A stretch of DNA of 15,773 bases from an uncultured Ruminococcus sp. (lineage in GTDB: Bacteria > Bacillota > Clostridia > UBA1212 > UBA1255), in the NCBI GenBank assembly GCA_902782885.1, contig CACZOW010000073.1, positions 1 through 15,773 on the forward strand, in the 5' to 3' direction. This document shows, in pieces, positions 7,120 through 15,622 of this stretch. The position numbers and the translations under genes were made by a program. The first letter of the stretch is position 1. Every line of letters begins with the position of its first letter. Under the pieces are notes generated by a model. It was given only the letters and a program-made list of their open reading frames with translations, did not search any database and had not been told where the DNA came from.

Positions 7120-7176
7120 GGCTGAAGAACGGAGCCGGAAGCGCACGCTTTTGACGTTTTTTGACGCGGGCAGCGC

Positions 7177-8247
7177 CTAAAAATGCTCAAACCAGCCGCT
7201 CGTCTGCTTGCGGAAAGCCGCGAGCGCGCGGTCGGAATGCGGGGTGAGCTCGACGCCGGGCAGGTAGCGGGCGTTGTCAACGTTGTATTTGTCCGCACCG
7301 AATACCAGCCGGGCAAGCGCCTGAAGCGAGACGGCAATATCCGCGGCTCCGGCGTTGTCAACACGGTCGACGCTGCCGTCGGCGCTGCGGGCGTATACTG
7401 CGTTGCCGACGCGGATCGTAAACGCTCCGCTGCCCGGTTCGTACGCGCACGCCGCGAGGACCGCCGGGATGTCCAGCACTTTGGCCATGATATCCGGGCG
7501 GAGTTCGTAGGAGGTGTGCATATAATGGCGGAGAAACTCGTTGACCTCCGGCGTCGGACCGATATCCCGCAGGATCACTTCGGTCTGCTCGCCTTCGAAC
7601 ATGCGCAGGAAGCCCAGCACGCGGGCGAGGGCGGCGGGATCGGTGAAGCCGAGCTGCTTTACGTAGAGCCCGTCGGGGTCCATGCGGTTCACACCGTCAA
7701 AATGCTTGCGGTTTTCGATCTGGACGTGGCCGGAGATGCTGCCGCCGTCGGAAAGAACGTACAGTCCCGCGGGGTCGACGTCGCCCGCCGATAGTTTAGG
7801 CATCAGATTCCGGTCTTTTGAGAACCGGTCGAAATAGGCGAGATACGCGGGCAGCAGTTCGGCGGTGAGCGGCGTCAGATCACGGTACCGCGGCACGAAA
7901 TCCAGCGCCGAAAGCGGGAAACGCACCCGCACCGTATCGCTCACGCGCTCGTAGCCGAAGCGGCGGTAAAACGCGAAGGAAAACGGGTGCAGGATGGCAA
8001 TTATCGCGCCCCGCTCCGCGCCGTACGCCTCACCTTCGGCAAGTATGTCCCGCACCAGTCCCTGACGTCGGTACTGCGGCAGCGTCTCCAGGCCGCCCAC
8101 GGCGAGCATCCTGACGTATTGACCGCCGAAGCGTGTGTTGCGGACCGTGAACATGCCGGAAGACATGACCGTGCCGTCGGCGGCGAGCGCTTTGACGCGG
8201 ATCGCGCTGTCCGAAACAGTCTCTCTTACGATCTGCCCGACGCCCAT
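7177..8247 (-). CDS. Eis-like GNAT N-acetyltransferase with C-terminal SCP2-like domain
   Basis: The product is 356 residues, a normal length for the Eis-like family. The N-terminal GNAT domain has the acetyl-CoA loop around YRRQGLV (59-65) and the family signature HPFSFAFYRRFGYE (87-100). A second GNAT-like region covers the middle, and residues about 250-356 form the sterol-carrier-like domain, ending in GWFEHF. The terminal carboxylate serves catalysis in this family. Characterised Eis members acetylate amines, including aminoglycosides, but the natural substrate here is unknown and resistance should not be assumed. The ATG lies 10 bases after the stop of the YjbQ-family gene, and its GAGGT ribosome site overlaps that stop codon, so translation is probably coupled. 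It is the last gene of the right operon and has no obvious link to sugar metabolism. Confidence 0.88.
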   Translation of the reverse strand: MGVGQIVRETVSDSAIRVKALAADGTVMSSGMFTVRNTRFGGQYVRMLAVGGLETLPQYRRQGLVRDILAEGEAYGAERGAIIAILHPFSFAFYRRFGYERVSDTVRVRFPLSALDFVPRYRDLTPLTAELLPAYLAYFDRFSKDRNLMPKLSAGDVDPAGLYVLSDGGSISGHVQIENRKHFDGVNRMDPDGLYVKQLGFTDPAALARVLGFLRMFEGEQTEVILRDIGPTPEVNEFLRHYMHTSYELRPDIMAKVLDIPAVLAACAYEPGSGAFTIRVGNAVYARSADGSVDRVDNAGAADIAVSLQALARLVFGADKYNVDNARYLPGVELTPHSDRALAAFRKQTSGWFEHF

Positions 8248-8257
8248 AAACGTGACC

Positions 8258-8752
8258 TCATTCGCCGATGATCATGACCTGCACGGTGCGCGTGCGGCCG
8301 CGGGTCTGATCCCAGTCGATGAAGTGGACGCGGCCGAATTCGCCCAGATCGGGGACGCCGTCATCTACCACGATCGTCACGCTGCGTCCGATGATGGAAG
8401 AGCGCAGGTGAGCGTCGGTGTTGTGGCAGCCGAAATTGTCCTCGCCGTGCTCTTCGGCGTATTCGAGCGCCTCCGGGCCGGGATGCAGGTACATGCCCTC
8501 GGAGCGCTGGGTGGGGATCCACTTTTCGAAGACGTTGACCAGGTCCTGCTGGAGCGTCTCGAGGCCCGTCATTGACCGGTCGAACGCGCACTCCTGCGTG
8601 ATGACGGAGCAGGTGGTGTGATGGGAATACACGACGATGATGCCGTTCTGCACGCCGGATTCGGCGGCCAGCGCTTTGACTTGATCGGTGATATCGTGGA
8701 AGCTTACGGCGCGGTGGCGGGATTCCAGTTTGAAGGATCGTTTAAATACCAT
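8258..8752 (-). CDS. YjbQ-family protein (UPF0047, secondary thiamine-phosphate synthase family)
   Basis: The product is 164 residues, longer than the roughly 140 of Escherichia coli YjbQ because of an added segment at about 56-106. AAGGAG precedes the ATG. Family motifs are clear: SHHTTCSV (43-50), the metal-site-like CHNTDAHL (109-116), and the VVDDGVPDLGEFGRVHFIDWD stretch (128-148). E. coli YjbQ has weak thiamine-phosphate synthase activity, thought not to be its main role, so the product name should not be read as function. Here it sits 23 bases after the triosephosphate-isomerase-like gene and just before the acetyltransferase gene. Its place in a sugar operon hints at a metabolic role linked to the isomerases, which is inference. 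Confidence 0.92.
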   Translation of the reverse strand: MVFKRSFKLESRHRAVSFHDITDQVKALAAESGVQNGIIVVYSHHTTCSVITQECAFDRSMTGLETLQQDLVNVFEKWIPTQRSEGMYLHPGPEALEYAEEHGEDNFGCHNTDAHLRSSIIGRSVTIVVDDGVPDLGEFGRVHFIDWDQTRGRTRTVQVMIIGE

Positions 8753-8775
8753 ATCGTTCTCCTTATTTGAACTGA

Positions 8776-9477
8776 TCAGCGCAGTTTGAGGTCGTCGGCG
8801 GCGCGGCGCGTGGCGGCGACCATTTCGTCGATCATGGCGATCGGATCGGCTGCTTTCATTATGCCGGACGCGGCGCCCGCGGCTTCGCTGCCCGCCATGA
8901 TGAAATCGTATACCTGCTGCCCGTTGGTGATGCCCGCGGCCTGTTCCACCAGAATGTCCGGGTAGATGGCTTTGATCTCGCGGATCGAGGCTTCGACGTA
9001 ATCCATGGGGGTGACGCCGTTGCCGCCGCCGATGATGCCGGAAGGCTCCGGATTGATGATGTCGGGATGCAGTTGGGCAATCGCTTTGGCTTCCTCCAGC
9101 GTGTCGGCGCAGGCAAATACCAGGAAATCCAGCTCCCGCGCGCGGTCAACGGTGGCCTTCATCTGGGGCAGGCTCATGGGCTTTTCGCAGTGGTTGATCA
9201 CCACGCCCTGCGCGCCCGCCGCTTTCAGCGCTTCGGGCAATATATCTGCCATTCCGCGGCCGGGACGCAGCGTGTCCATATACGGGGCCAGTATGATCAG
9301 ATGCTTTGTGTGCTCGGCGATCCGGCGGATCTCCACCGCGGGGGTGATGAACAGGACGTCAATGTCGTACTTTTCCGCGGCTCTGTCCGCCGCCAGTGCG
9401 TACTCCAGCACCGTGTCGCCGTAAATGTAATTTTTAGTACCGATCTCAAAATACGGTGTGCGGATCTTAGGTTTCAT
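8776..9477 (-). CDS. Archaeal-type triosephosphate isomerase-like protein
   Basis: The product is 233 residues, with AAGGAGG five bases before the ATG. It matches the short, archaeal-like branch of the TIM family. Lys15 in GTKNY stands for the substrate lysine, NHCEKP (95-100) carries the catalytic His96 (NHSE in relatives), and NPEPSGIIGGG (142-152) holds the candidate catalytic Glu144 (EPP...IGTG in relatives). The phosphate-gripping turns AAGI (180-183) and GAASG (201-205) are also present, so it is probably active. Bacteria normally have a separate housekeeping TpiA of about 250 residues, so an extra divergent copy between an isomerase and a YjbQ gene suggests another phosphorylated triose or tetrose as substrate, as for the erythrulose-phosphate isomerases. 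That assignment is inference; plain glyceraldehyde-3-phosphate/DHAP isomerisation is possible. Confidence 0.85.
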   Translation of the reverse strand: MKPKIRTPYFEIGTKNYIYGDTVLEYALAADRAAEKYDIDVLFITPAVEIRRIAEHTKHLIILAPYMDTLRPGRGMADILPEALKAAGAQGVVINHCEKPMSLPQMKATVDRARELDFLVFACADTLEEAKAIAQLHPDIINPEPSGIIGGGNGVTPMDYVEASIREIKAIYPDILVEQAAGITNGQQVYDFIMAGSEAAGAASGIMKAADPIAMIDEMVAATRRAADDLKLR

Positions 9478-9501
9478 TGGGACCTCCTTGTGTCCTGAAA
9501 G

Positions 9502-10896
9502 TTACAGCGTCACGACTTTGAAGCCCAGCATACGGCCGAACGCGGCCAGTTCTTCCGTAGTCGCGTCGTATACCAGCGCCGAGTGGTGCGTGCCGCCGGC
9601 CAGAGAATACGCTTTCAGGAACTCGGGCAACGGCGCGGGCGGTTTCAGCCAGCCGCGCACGCGGAGATCGTATGCTTTGGTGCCGCGCAGTTGACCCAGC
9701 AGCTTCACGGGGACCAGTATCAGTGAGAACCCTTCAGCGGTGGGCGCCAGATTGACCAGTACCGCGCTGCCTTCCCGGAAGCAGCCCGCGAGCGCCACGG
9801 TGTCGCCGGTATCGTTGTAGTTGAACGGCATGTCGATCAGCAGCGGTTTGCCGGCGGTCAAAGTGGGATTCAGCTCGCCCATATGGCTCATCAGTATCAC
9901 GTCGCGCTCCCAGTCGGGGCAGAACATCTCGGTGAACGTTGTCGCCGGGTACGCTTTCATCAGCGCGGACACCAGCGCGGCGGTGAGGTTATCGCCTTCG
10001 CCGGCGTAGCCCAGTCCGCGGGCCAGCGTTTTGCAGCACTCTACGAAGGGCATCTTGGCCAGGCCGGATTCGTCGATATGCATGAAGTTCACGGTCACGC
10101 CGTCCAGCTGATTGTCGGTCATCCATTTGCGGAAAGCCAGTCCGGCGCGGGTGGCGGCAATATAGTTGTCCGTCTGCGTCGCTTCGATCTCGTAATTCTC
10201 TTTGTCCGCGTCCAGTTCCCGGGCCAGCTCCGCGTCGGTAACCGAAGCGGCGTACCGGCGGCCTTCCTCCGCGCCGAGTTTGATGGTCTTAAAGCCGATC
10301 TTCGCTTCGAGCTCCGCTTCGGGAACGCGGAAATCGCCCATTCCCTCGAATTCGCCGCCGACCATGCCCACGCGGCATTCTTTCAGTTTGCGGGCGGCGT
10401 AGAACGCGCGGCACAGGCCGCTCACTTCATCTATAACGCCGCTGTGCTCCGCGTGTCCCGCGCACAGTTCGAAGGCTTTGCAGCGGCGCAGGAGCATGTT
10501 GCACATGTCCTGTACGCCGTGGATGCCGTGGTTGTTCATGATGCGTTTTTCGGTATCCGCGTAGCGCAGCAGCTCGTAGTCGGGGGTGGTGTCCAGCACG
10601 ATGATGGGCGCCTTCAGACTTACCAGCGCGTCAATGGATTCCAGCGAAGGGGAGTACGCCAGGTGCTGCGTGACCACGGCGGCAATATCCGGATCCGCGT
10701 TGAATTTTGCCGCGGCCTGCTGAAATTCTTCTTTTACCCGGCAGATATCGTCGGGGACAACGACTTCAAATCCCTTTGCCTCCAGCATCCCGATCAGTTT
10801 GCGGGTGTATGCGACCATGGGTTCCCGGGCTTCGGGCTCGGAATCGTCGTACAGTTTGATGTAGAGAGGCAGATAACCTATGCGAATTTTGTCCAT
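9502..10896 (-). CDS. L-arabinose isomerase-like (AraA/FucI superfamily) sugar isomerase
   Basis: The product is 464 residues, slightly shorter than classical AraA (about 500), with AGGAG before the ATG. The four metal and catalytic residues known in AraA can be placed: Glu300 in GEGDNLTAAL, Glu323 in FTEMF, His338 in SHMGEL and His437/438 in GGTHHS. This makes an active, Mn-type ketol isomerase likely. Overall sequence is divergent from true AraA, so the substrate may be another aldose. The N-terminal half is about 58 percent identical by eye to the truncated gene at 1-431. It lies 24 bases before the TIM-like gene and 60 bases after the amidohydrolase. No ribulokinase (AraB) or ribulose-5-phosphate 4-epimerase (AraD) is present in the window, which argues against a standard arabinose operon. 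Confidence 0.85.
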   Translation of the reverse strand: MDKIRIGYLPLYIKLYDDSEPEAREPMVAYTRKLIGMLEAKGFEVVVPDDICRVKEEFQQAAAKFNADPDIAAVVTQHLAYSPSLESIDALVSLKAPIIVLDTTPDYELLRYADTEKRIMNNHGIHGVQDMCNMLLRRCKAFELCAGHAEHSGVIDEVSGLCRAFYAARKLKECRVGMVGGEFEGMGDFRVPEAELEAKIGFKTIKLGAEEGRRYAASVTDAELARELDADKENYEIEATQTDNYIAATRAGLAFRKWMTDNQLDGVTVNFMHIDESGLAKMPFVECCKTLARGLGYAGEGDNLTAALVSALMKAYPATTFTEMFCPDWERDVILMSHMGELNPTLTAGKPLLIDMPFNYNDTGDTVALAGCFREGSAVLVNLAPTAEGFSLILVPVKLLGQLRGTKAYDLRVRGWLKPPAPLPEFLKAYSLAGGTHHSALVYDATTEELAAFGRMLGFKVVTL

Positions 10897-10956
10897 TTAA
10901 TTTTCTCCTTTATTATTGTCCGATTATTATTGGCCGGGATCGGCGGTTACGTACGG

Positions 10957-12027
10957 TCATTGTCCGTAAATGGAGCGGCGGGCGCCCTCGATGAGTTCGT
11001 ATGCGTTGTTGTACATCATATCCGCCACGTCCGCTTTGGTCATGCCCAGCGCGGTGCAGGCGCGCTTGAACGCCAGCAGTTCTTCGTACACGAAAAACGT
11101 GATGTTTTCGGCTTCTTCCGCGCTGACCTCGCGCAGATGGCGGTCCTGTCTCGGGTCGCCGTACAGTCCGGGGGGCACCAGATTGATGTATGTGCCGTTC
11201 TCTTCGATGCGGTGGGTGCGCATGCGCAGGATCGGCATGTCGGTGCCGTACATGACGTGCTTCGGGCCGGCGTGCCGGATCACTTCGGTGATGGCGTATT
11301 CGCAGCAGTTGGCCGAGAAATCGTACATCAGGTCGGGGGCTTTGCAGAGGTAGTCCGTGAAGGCGTTGCCCACGTCGCCGAAGGTGTACGCGCGGCCCAC
11401 GTGTGCGATTATCAGGCGGATGTTCGGGAATTCACGCTTGATCTCGAGGATCTGTTCGAGATTGACCGGATCTTTCAGCCGCCCGTTCCGCGGTATGTGC
11501 AGCATTACGATGGCGCCCAGTTCGTCCATGCGCTTGAGCTGGTTTTTGGGGAAGAAATCGAAGATGCGGATCTCCGCTTCGGGCAGGTACGCAGGGGAGA
11601 GGCTCAGGTAGGATTTGAGTCCCAGAAAGCCGCCTTCCCTGATGCGCTCCTCAAGTTCGTCCGGGCTCTGGGTCGGATGGCTGTAGTACAGCGCGGGCCA
11701 GCCGGAGCGGCGGGAGGCGTCGGCGAGATAAGCGTTGTTGGCTTTGGCGCTCTCCACCGAGTGAACTTTGCTTATGAACATCAGCGCGCTGACGTCTTTT
11801 CCCGGAAACAGCAGGCGGTAGGTCTCCTGCAGGTCCTCGATGCTGTTGTCGCGGGCGACCAGGTCCGGCCACACCACTTCGCGGCGCACTTCGTCCTTCG
11901 GACGCGGCACGGTCAGCTTTTCCAGCCATACGTGGGTATGGACGTCAATGATCTTCTGCGGCAGGAAGTCCCTGAGTTCTGTCTCATAAATCTTCCTGTC
12001 AATTTCTTTTACTTCAAATAACGGCAA
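10957..12027 (-). CDS. Amidohydrolase-2 family metal-dependent hydrolase (TTG start)
   Basis: The product is 356 residues. The only sensible start is TTG at 12027: an in-frame TAA lies immediately upstream, GGGAG sits about nine bases before it, and the next in-frame Met (residue 83) would remove the metal site. It is a TIM-barrel amidohydrolase with IDVHTH (His30, His32), MLHIPR (His177), IIAHVGR (His209) and YGTDMP (Asp263), the complete metal and acid/base set of the family. Members hydrolyse or decarboxylate lactones, amides and aromatic acids. In a sugar operon a sugar-lactone hydrolase or a decarboxylase is plausible, but the substrate cannot be read from sequence. The gene begins 16 bases after xylA and is followed after 60 bases by the AraA-like gene. 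The non-ATG start may lower its expression relative to xylA. Confidence 0.85.
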   Translation of the reverse strand: MPLFEVKEIDRKIYETELRDFLPQKIIDVHTHVWLEKLTVPRPKDEVRREVVWPDLVARDNSIEDLQETYRLLFPGKDVSALMFISKVHSVESAKANNAYLADASRRSGWPALYYSHPTQSPDELEERIREGGFLGLKSYLSLSPAYLPEAEIRIFDFFPKNQLKRMDELGAIVMLHIPRNGRLKDPVNLEQILEIKREFPNIRLIIAHVGRAYTFGDVGNAFTDYLCKAPDLMYDFSANCCEYAITEVIRHAGPKHVMYGTDMPILRMRTHRIEENGTYINLVPPGLYGDPRQDRHLREVSAEEAENITFFVYEELLAFKRACTALGMTKADVADMMYNNAYELIEGARRSIYGQ

Positions 12028-12043
12028 TTATATCATCTCCCGA

Positions 12044-13360
12044 TCATGAAAACATTATGGAATTTATTATGCTCTGCAGATATTCCTGGCGTCCCGGCTC
12101 GGGGAGCTCGGGTTTGCCCATTGCCTCGGCGCGTTCGGCCAGTTCGGCCAGCGTTGTCCGGCCTTCCACGATCGCTTTGCCAATGCCTTCGCTGAAGGAA
12201 GCGTAGCGGTCGCGCACGAATCCGTCGATCCGGCCGTCTTCAATTATTGCCGCCGCCTTGAGCAGTCCCAGTGCGAAGCTGTCCATGCCCAGAATGTATG
12301 CGTAGAACATATCCTCCGCGGTATAGCTGGAGCGGCGGGTCTTGGAGTCGAAATTGAATCCGCCGGTGAGGCCGCCGGCTTTGATGACCTCGTACATGCA
12401 CATGGTCGTATCGTACACATTGAACGGGAATTCGTCCGTGTCCCAGCCCAGGAGCAGATCGCCCTGGTTCGCGTCGATGGAGCCCAGCATACCGTTGATC
12501 GCGGAGACCCGCAGATCGTGCTGGAAGGTGTGGCCCGCGAGGGTGGCGTGGTTGGCCTCGATATTGAGCTTGAAATCGCCGTCCAGACCGTATTTGCGCA
12601 GGAAACCGATCGCCGTGGCGGCGTCGAAATCGTACTGGTGCTTCATGGGCTCCTTCGGCTTGGGCTCGATATAGAAATCGCCGGTAAATCCGATGGTGCG
12701 GCCGTATTCCACCGCCATGCGCATCAGGCGGGCGATGTTCTCTTCCTCAAATTTCATATTTGTGTTGAGCAGCGTCTCGTACCCTTCGCGTCCGCCCCAG
12801 AACACGTAGCCCCGGCCGCCGAATCTGACGGTGAGGTCCAGCGCCTTTTTGATCTGCGCCGCGGCGAAGCAGAATACGTCCGCGCTGGTGGTGCTGCCGG
12901 CGCCGTTCATGTAGCGCGGGTTGGAGAACAGGTTGGCGGTGCCCCAGAGGCATTTGATGCCGGTGCGGGCGATCTTTGCGGCAATGTAGTTCGCGATCTC
13001 GTCCAGGCGCCGGTTGGTCTCTTTTATGTCGTCCGCTTCGGGCACGAGGTCAACGTCGTGGAAGCAGAAATACCTGATGCCCAGCTTCTGCATGAACTCG
13101 AAGCCGGCGTCAACTTTGGCCTTCGCGTGCTCCATGGTGCCTTTTTCCGCGCCGAAGGATTTGTCGGCGGTATCGCGGCCGAACATGTCCGTGCCGGCGG
13201 CGCCGAGATTGTGCCACCACGCCATGGCGAATGGCAGATGTTCACTCATTTTTTTGCCCAGCACCACGCGCTCCGGGTCGTAGAATTTGAACTTCAGGGG
13301 ATCGCGGCAGTCCGCGCCGCCGAATTCGATCTTGGGGATATTGGTGAAGATCTCGCTCAT
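12044..13360 (-). CDS. xylA: Xylose isomerase
   Basis: The product is 438 residues, typical of class II xylose isomerases (E. coli 440). It interconverts D-xylose and D-xylulose in the cytoplasm. Active-site residues are all visible: CFHDVDL with His101 and Asp104, IEPKPKEP with Glu232 and Lys234, NIEANHATLAGH with Glu268 and His271, SIDANQGD with Asp296, GWDTDEFP with Asp307 and Asp309, and NFDSKTRR with Asp338. AAAGGAGA precedes the ATG. It follows xylB by 44 bases and precedes the amidohydrolase by 16. The gap to xylB holds a 14-base inverted repeat that could be a control site. The enzyme should be functional. Confidence 0.98.
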   Translation of the reverse strand: MSEIFTNIPKIEFGGADCRDPLKFKFYDPERVVLGKKMSEHLPFAMAWWHNLGAAGTDMFGRDTADKSFGAEKGTMEHAKAKVDAGFEFMQKLGIRYFCFHDVDLVPEADDIKETNRRLDEIANYIAAKIARTGIKCLWGTANLFSNPRYMNGAGSTTSADVFCFAAAQIKKALDLTVRFGGRGYVFWGGREGYETLLNTNMKFEEENIARLMRMAVEYGRTIGFTGDFYIEPKPKEPMKHQYDFDAATAIGFLRKYGLDGDFKLNIEANHATLAGHTFQHDLRVSAINGMLGSIDANQGDLLLGWDTDEFPFNVYDTTMCMYEVIKAGGLTGGFNFDSKTRRSSYTAEDMFYAYILGMDSFALGLLKAAAIIEDGRIDGFVRDRYASFSEGIGKAIVEGRTTLAELAERAEAMGKPELPEPGRQEYLQSIINSIMFS

Positions 13361-13385
13361 TTCAGTTTCTCCTTTATCGCGTATT

Positions 13386-13399
13386 TGAACGGTCGTTCA
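13386..13399. repeat. Inverted repeat between xylB and xylA
   Basis: TGAACG (13386-13391) and CGTTCA (13394-13399) are perfect six-base arms around GT, in the 44-base gap between the xylB stop and the xylA ribosome site. It may be a regulator-binding site or a small mRNA hairpin separating the two genes. It has no U-tract, so it is not a terminator. The evidence is symmetry only. Confidence 0.3.
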
Positions 13400-13404
13400 T
13401 GTGT

Positions 13405-14880
13405 TTATTTCAGTTTCTTAAACAGGTCTTTCATGGCCGGGTAGATCTCCCGGTATCTGCTGTACCGGCCCTCGTATTTGCGTGCGAGCTCCGGTTCGGG
13501 GCGTATCACTTTGCGGACGCCGCAGATGGCTTCGGAGGCGGCGCGGACGGAAGGGTATTCGCCGGCGGCGGTCATTGCCAGCATGGCGGCGCCGTAGCCG
13601 GGGCCCTGCTCCGTTTCGGGGATCAGTACGTCAATGTTTAGCACGTTGGCGATGATGCGCTGCCACAGGGGCGATTTGGCTCCGCCGCCGCAGAGGGTGC
13701 TTTGCGTGATATTGACGCCCTGACGGCGCGCGGCTTCCAGATTGTCCCGGACAGCGAAGGCAACGCCCTCCAGCACCGCCAGTTCCATTTCGGCGCGGGT
13801 GGTGTCGAGGCGGAGACCGGTGAATGTGCCGCGGGCATCCGTGTCGTTGATGGGGCTGCGTTCGCCCATGAGGTAGGGGAGGAAAAATACGTCGTTGGCG
13901 CCAAGAAGCGCGTCGGGAATGGCCGCTTCCAGCGTGCGGTAGTCGCTGCTGCCCATTATCCGGTCGCAGAACCATTCGTTGCACGAGGCGGCGGAAAGGA
14001 TGCAGCCCATCAGGTGCCAGCCGCCATCCGCGTGGCAGAAGGAGTGGAGTTCGTTGCCGGGGCTGTCCGTGAACTCGTCGGTGGCAATGAAAATAGTGCC
14101 GGAAGTGCCGAGAGAGATGTTGCAGCGGCCGTTGCGGACGGCGCCGGTGCCGATCGCCGCCGCGGCGTTGTCCCCGGCACCCGCGGCAACCGGTATTCCG
14201 GCCTCCAGACCGAGTTCCGCGGCCGTTTCGGCACTGAGCGTACCGACCGCTTCGGCGCTTTCGAACACGCGCGGGACCGCACCTGCGTCAACGCCGCAAA
14301 TTTCCAGCATTTCCTCCGAGAATTTCCGGTGCCGCACGTCGAACAGCAGCATGCCGGAGGCGTCGGAAGGATCGGTGCAGTGCACGCCCGTCAGTTTGTA
14401 GTTAAGGTAGTCTTTGGGCAGCATTATCCGGGCGATCCGGGCAAAATCGTCCGGCTCGTGCTTTGCCATCCACAGCAGTTTGGGGGCGGTGAAACCCGCG
14501 TAGGCGATGTTGCCCGTGAGTTCGGACAGGCGCGCTTTGCCGACGGCGCTGTTGAGGTAATCCGTTTCTTCGGCGGTGCGGCCGTCGTTCCAGAGGATGG
14601 CGGGGCGGATGACGTTGTCCGCGCGGTCGAGCGCTACGAGCCCGTGCATCTGACCGCCGGCGGCAATGCCTTTAATATCTTTCCCGTATTCGCCGCTGAA
14701 TTCGCGCACCGCGGACACGAACGCGTCCCACCAGGCCTGCGGCTCCTGCTCGCTCCAGCCGGGGCGGGGGAAACTGACCGGATATTTGCGGGATACTTCT
14801 TTTACGATCCGGCCGTCCGGCGTGACCAGCAGAAGTTTGAGCGATGATGTGCCGAGATCGGCGCCAATGTAGCAGTTCAT
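13405..14880 (-). CDS. xylB: Xylulokinase
   Basis: The product is 491 residues, the normal length for XylB of the FGGY kinase family. It phosphorylates D-xylulose to D-xylulose 5-phosphate. The start at 14880 is chosen because GGAGG lies seven bases upstream and the protein then opens with YIGADLGTSSLK (Asp8 in the phosphate-binding loop); the frame extends upstream to a GTG at 14973, but that part overlaps the preceding gene. GQMHGLV (76-82) is the xylulose-recognition motif, Asp237 in GAGDNAAAAIGTG is the catalytic base, and SLGTSGTIF (256-264) and GGGAKSPLW (398-406) form the nucleotide site. It begins 16 bases after the MmcQ-like gene. It is the only sugar kinase in the window, so it may also serve the ketose made by the AraA-like enzyme. 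Confidence 0.96.
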   Translation of the reverse strand: MNCYIGADLGTSSLKLLLVTPDGRIVKEVSRKYPVSFPRPGWSEQEPQAWWDAFVSAVREFSGEYGKDIKGIAAGGQMHGLVALDRADNVIRPAILWNDGRTAEETDYLNSAVGKARLSELTGNIAYAGFTAPKLLWMAKHEPDDFARIARIMLPKDYLNYKLTGVHCTDPSDASGMLLFDVRHRKFSEEMLEICGVDAGAVPRVFESAEAVGTLSAETAAELGLEAGIPVAAGAGDNAAAAIGTGAVRNGRCNISLGTSGTIFIATDEFTDSPGNELHSFCHADGGWHLMGCILSAASCNEWFCDRIMGSSDYRTLEAAIPDALLGANDVFFLPYLMGERSPINDTDARGTFTGLRLDTTRAEMELAVLEGVAFAVRDNLEAARRQGVNITQSTLCGGGAKSPLWQRIIANVLNIDVLIPETEQGPGYGAAMLAMTAAGEYPSVRAASEAICGVRKVIRPEPELARKYEGRYSRYREIYPAMKDLFKKLK

Positions 14881-14896
14881 GTGTTGTCCTCCGCTG

Positions 14897-15622
14897 TCAT
14901 TGTTTTTTGCCGCCGCTGCGGGGCGGTTTTGTCTGTGTGAGCCGGTAGCTGGCATCGACCAGCTCCAGTACACGTTCGTCGGTCAATGTACCGTCCAGCC
15001 TGACGGTCAGCCACATTTTGTGGTTCATATGGTAGGCCGGGTATATTCCGGGCTGCGCGGTGAGCGATTCCAGCTGCGCCGGGTCGGTCTTCAGGTTCAT
15101 CACGTCCAGCGTCGCGCCGGTCTCCTCCGCCTTCAGCAGGGCGCTCAGTTTGATGTGCATGATCAGCGCGAACCATTTGTTGTTGTCCGTGTGGCGGAAA
15201 GTCCCGGCGCTGTCGTACGGGCTTTGTCCCCAGGGAAAGTCCGGCCGCACGCCGTACCTGCGGAGTATTCCGGCGGCAATGCGATTGGCCTGATCGCCGG
15301 CGAAAAGGACGTCAACGCAGCAGTTCTCCGCTATGTCCGCCAGCAGCGCTTCGTATGCCGCGCGCACGTCGGCAACATACGCTCCGCTGAAGCTGTCCGA
15401 ACGGATCTGAAAGTACTCGTCGCCGCTCATATTATCGGTTACGCGTCCGCTGATCTCACCCGCGCCGGTCACGCTGAGTTCCGCGCCGAAGTCGCCGTCC
15501 ATGAAGTCCGTGCGGTACCGGAAAACGCCGTCCGGACCGGGGACAAAACCGTACCGCCGCATTTCCTCCGGCAGAAACCGTTTGCGCTGAAAATAAAGGG
15601 TTTCGATGGGTATGACGCTCAT
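14897..15622 (-). CDS. Two-domain YjbR/MmcQ-family protein
   Basis: The product is 241 residues. The ATG at 15622 is preferred: the protein then opens with MSVIPIETLYFQRKRF, as in long MmcQ proteins, whereas the frame's TTG at 15724 is part of the promoter -35 box. The ribosome site is weak. Residues about 1-95 are the N-terminal extension (YGF, then EYFQIRSDSFSGAYV), and about 100-230 are the YjbR/CyaY-like fold, with NNKWFALIMHI and PAYHMNHKMWLTVRLD as family signatures. The family has a DNA-binding-like fold, but no member has a firm function that I know of, and the MmcQ name alone should not be taken as a role in mitomycin biosynthesis. It is first in the right operon, 16 bases before xylB, so a regulatory role in sugar use is possible but unproven. 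Confidence 0.88.
   Translation of the reverse strand: MSVIPIETLYFQRKRFLPEEMRRYGFVPGPDGVFRYRTDFMDGDFGAELSVTGAGEISGRVTDNMSGDEYFQIRSDSFSGAYVADVRAAYEALLADIAENCCVDVLFAGDQANRIAAGILRRYGVRPDFPWGQSPYDSAGTFRHTDNNKWFALIMHIKLSALLKAEETGATLDVMNLKTDPAQLESLTAQPGIYPAYHMNHKMWLTVRLDGTLTDERVLELVDASYRLTQTKPPRSGGKKQ

Noticed and set aside
7130..7176. Terminator for the right operon
   Set aside because: Only a five-base stem and a TTTGACG direct repeat are visible; neither is a convincing terminator.
7177..8247. Calling the acetyltransferase an aminoglycoside resistance gene
   Set aside because: Eis-like proteins are widespread and most are not resistance determinants; nothing in the context supports it.
9883..12021. 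Plus-strand open frame of 712 codons
   Set aside because: It is antisense to the AraA-like and amidohydrolase genes, which have full catalytic motifs. The long frame is a by-product of GC-rich codon structure, and its translation shows no recognisable domain.
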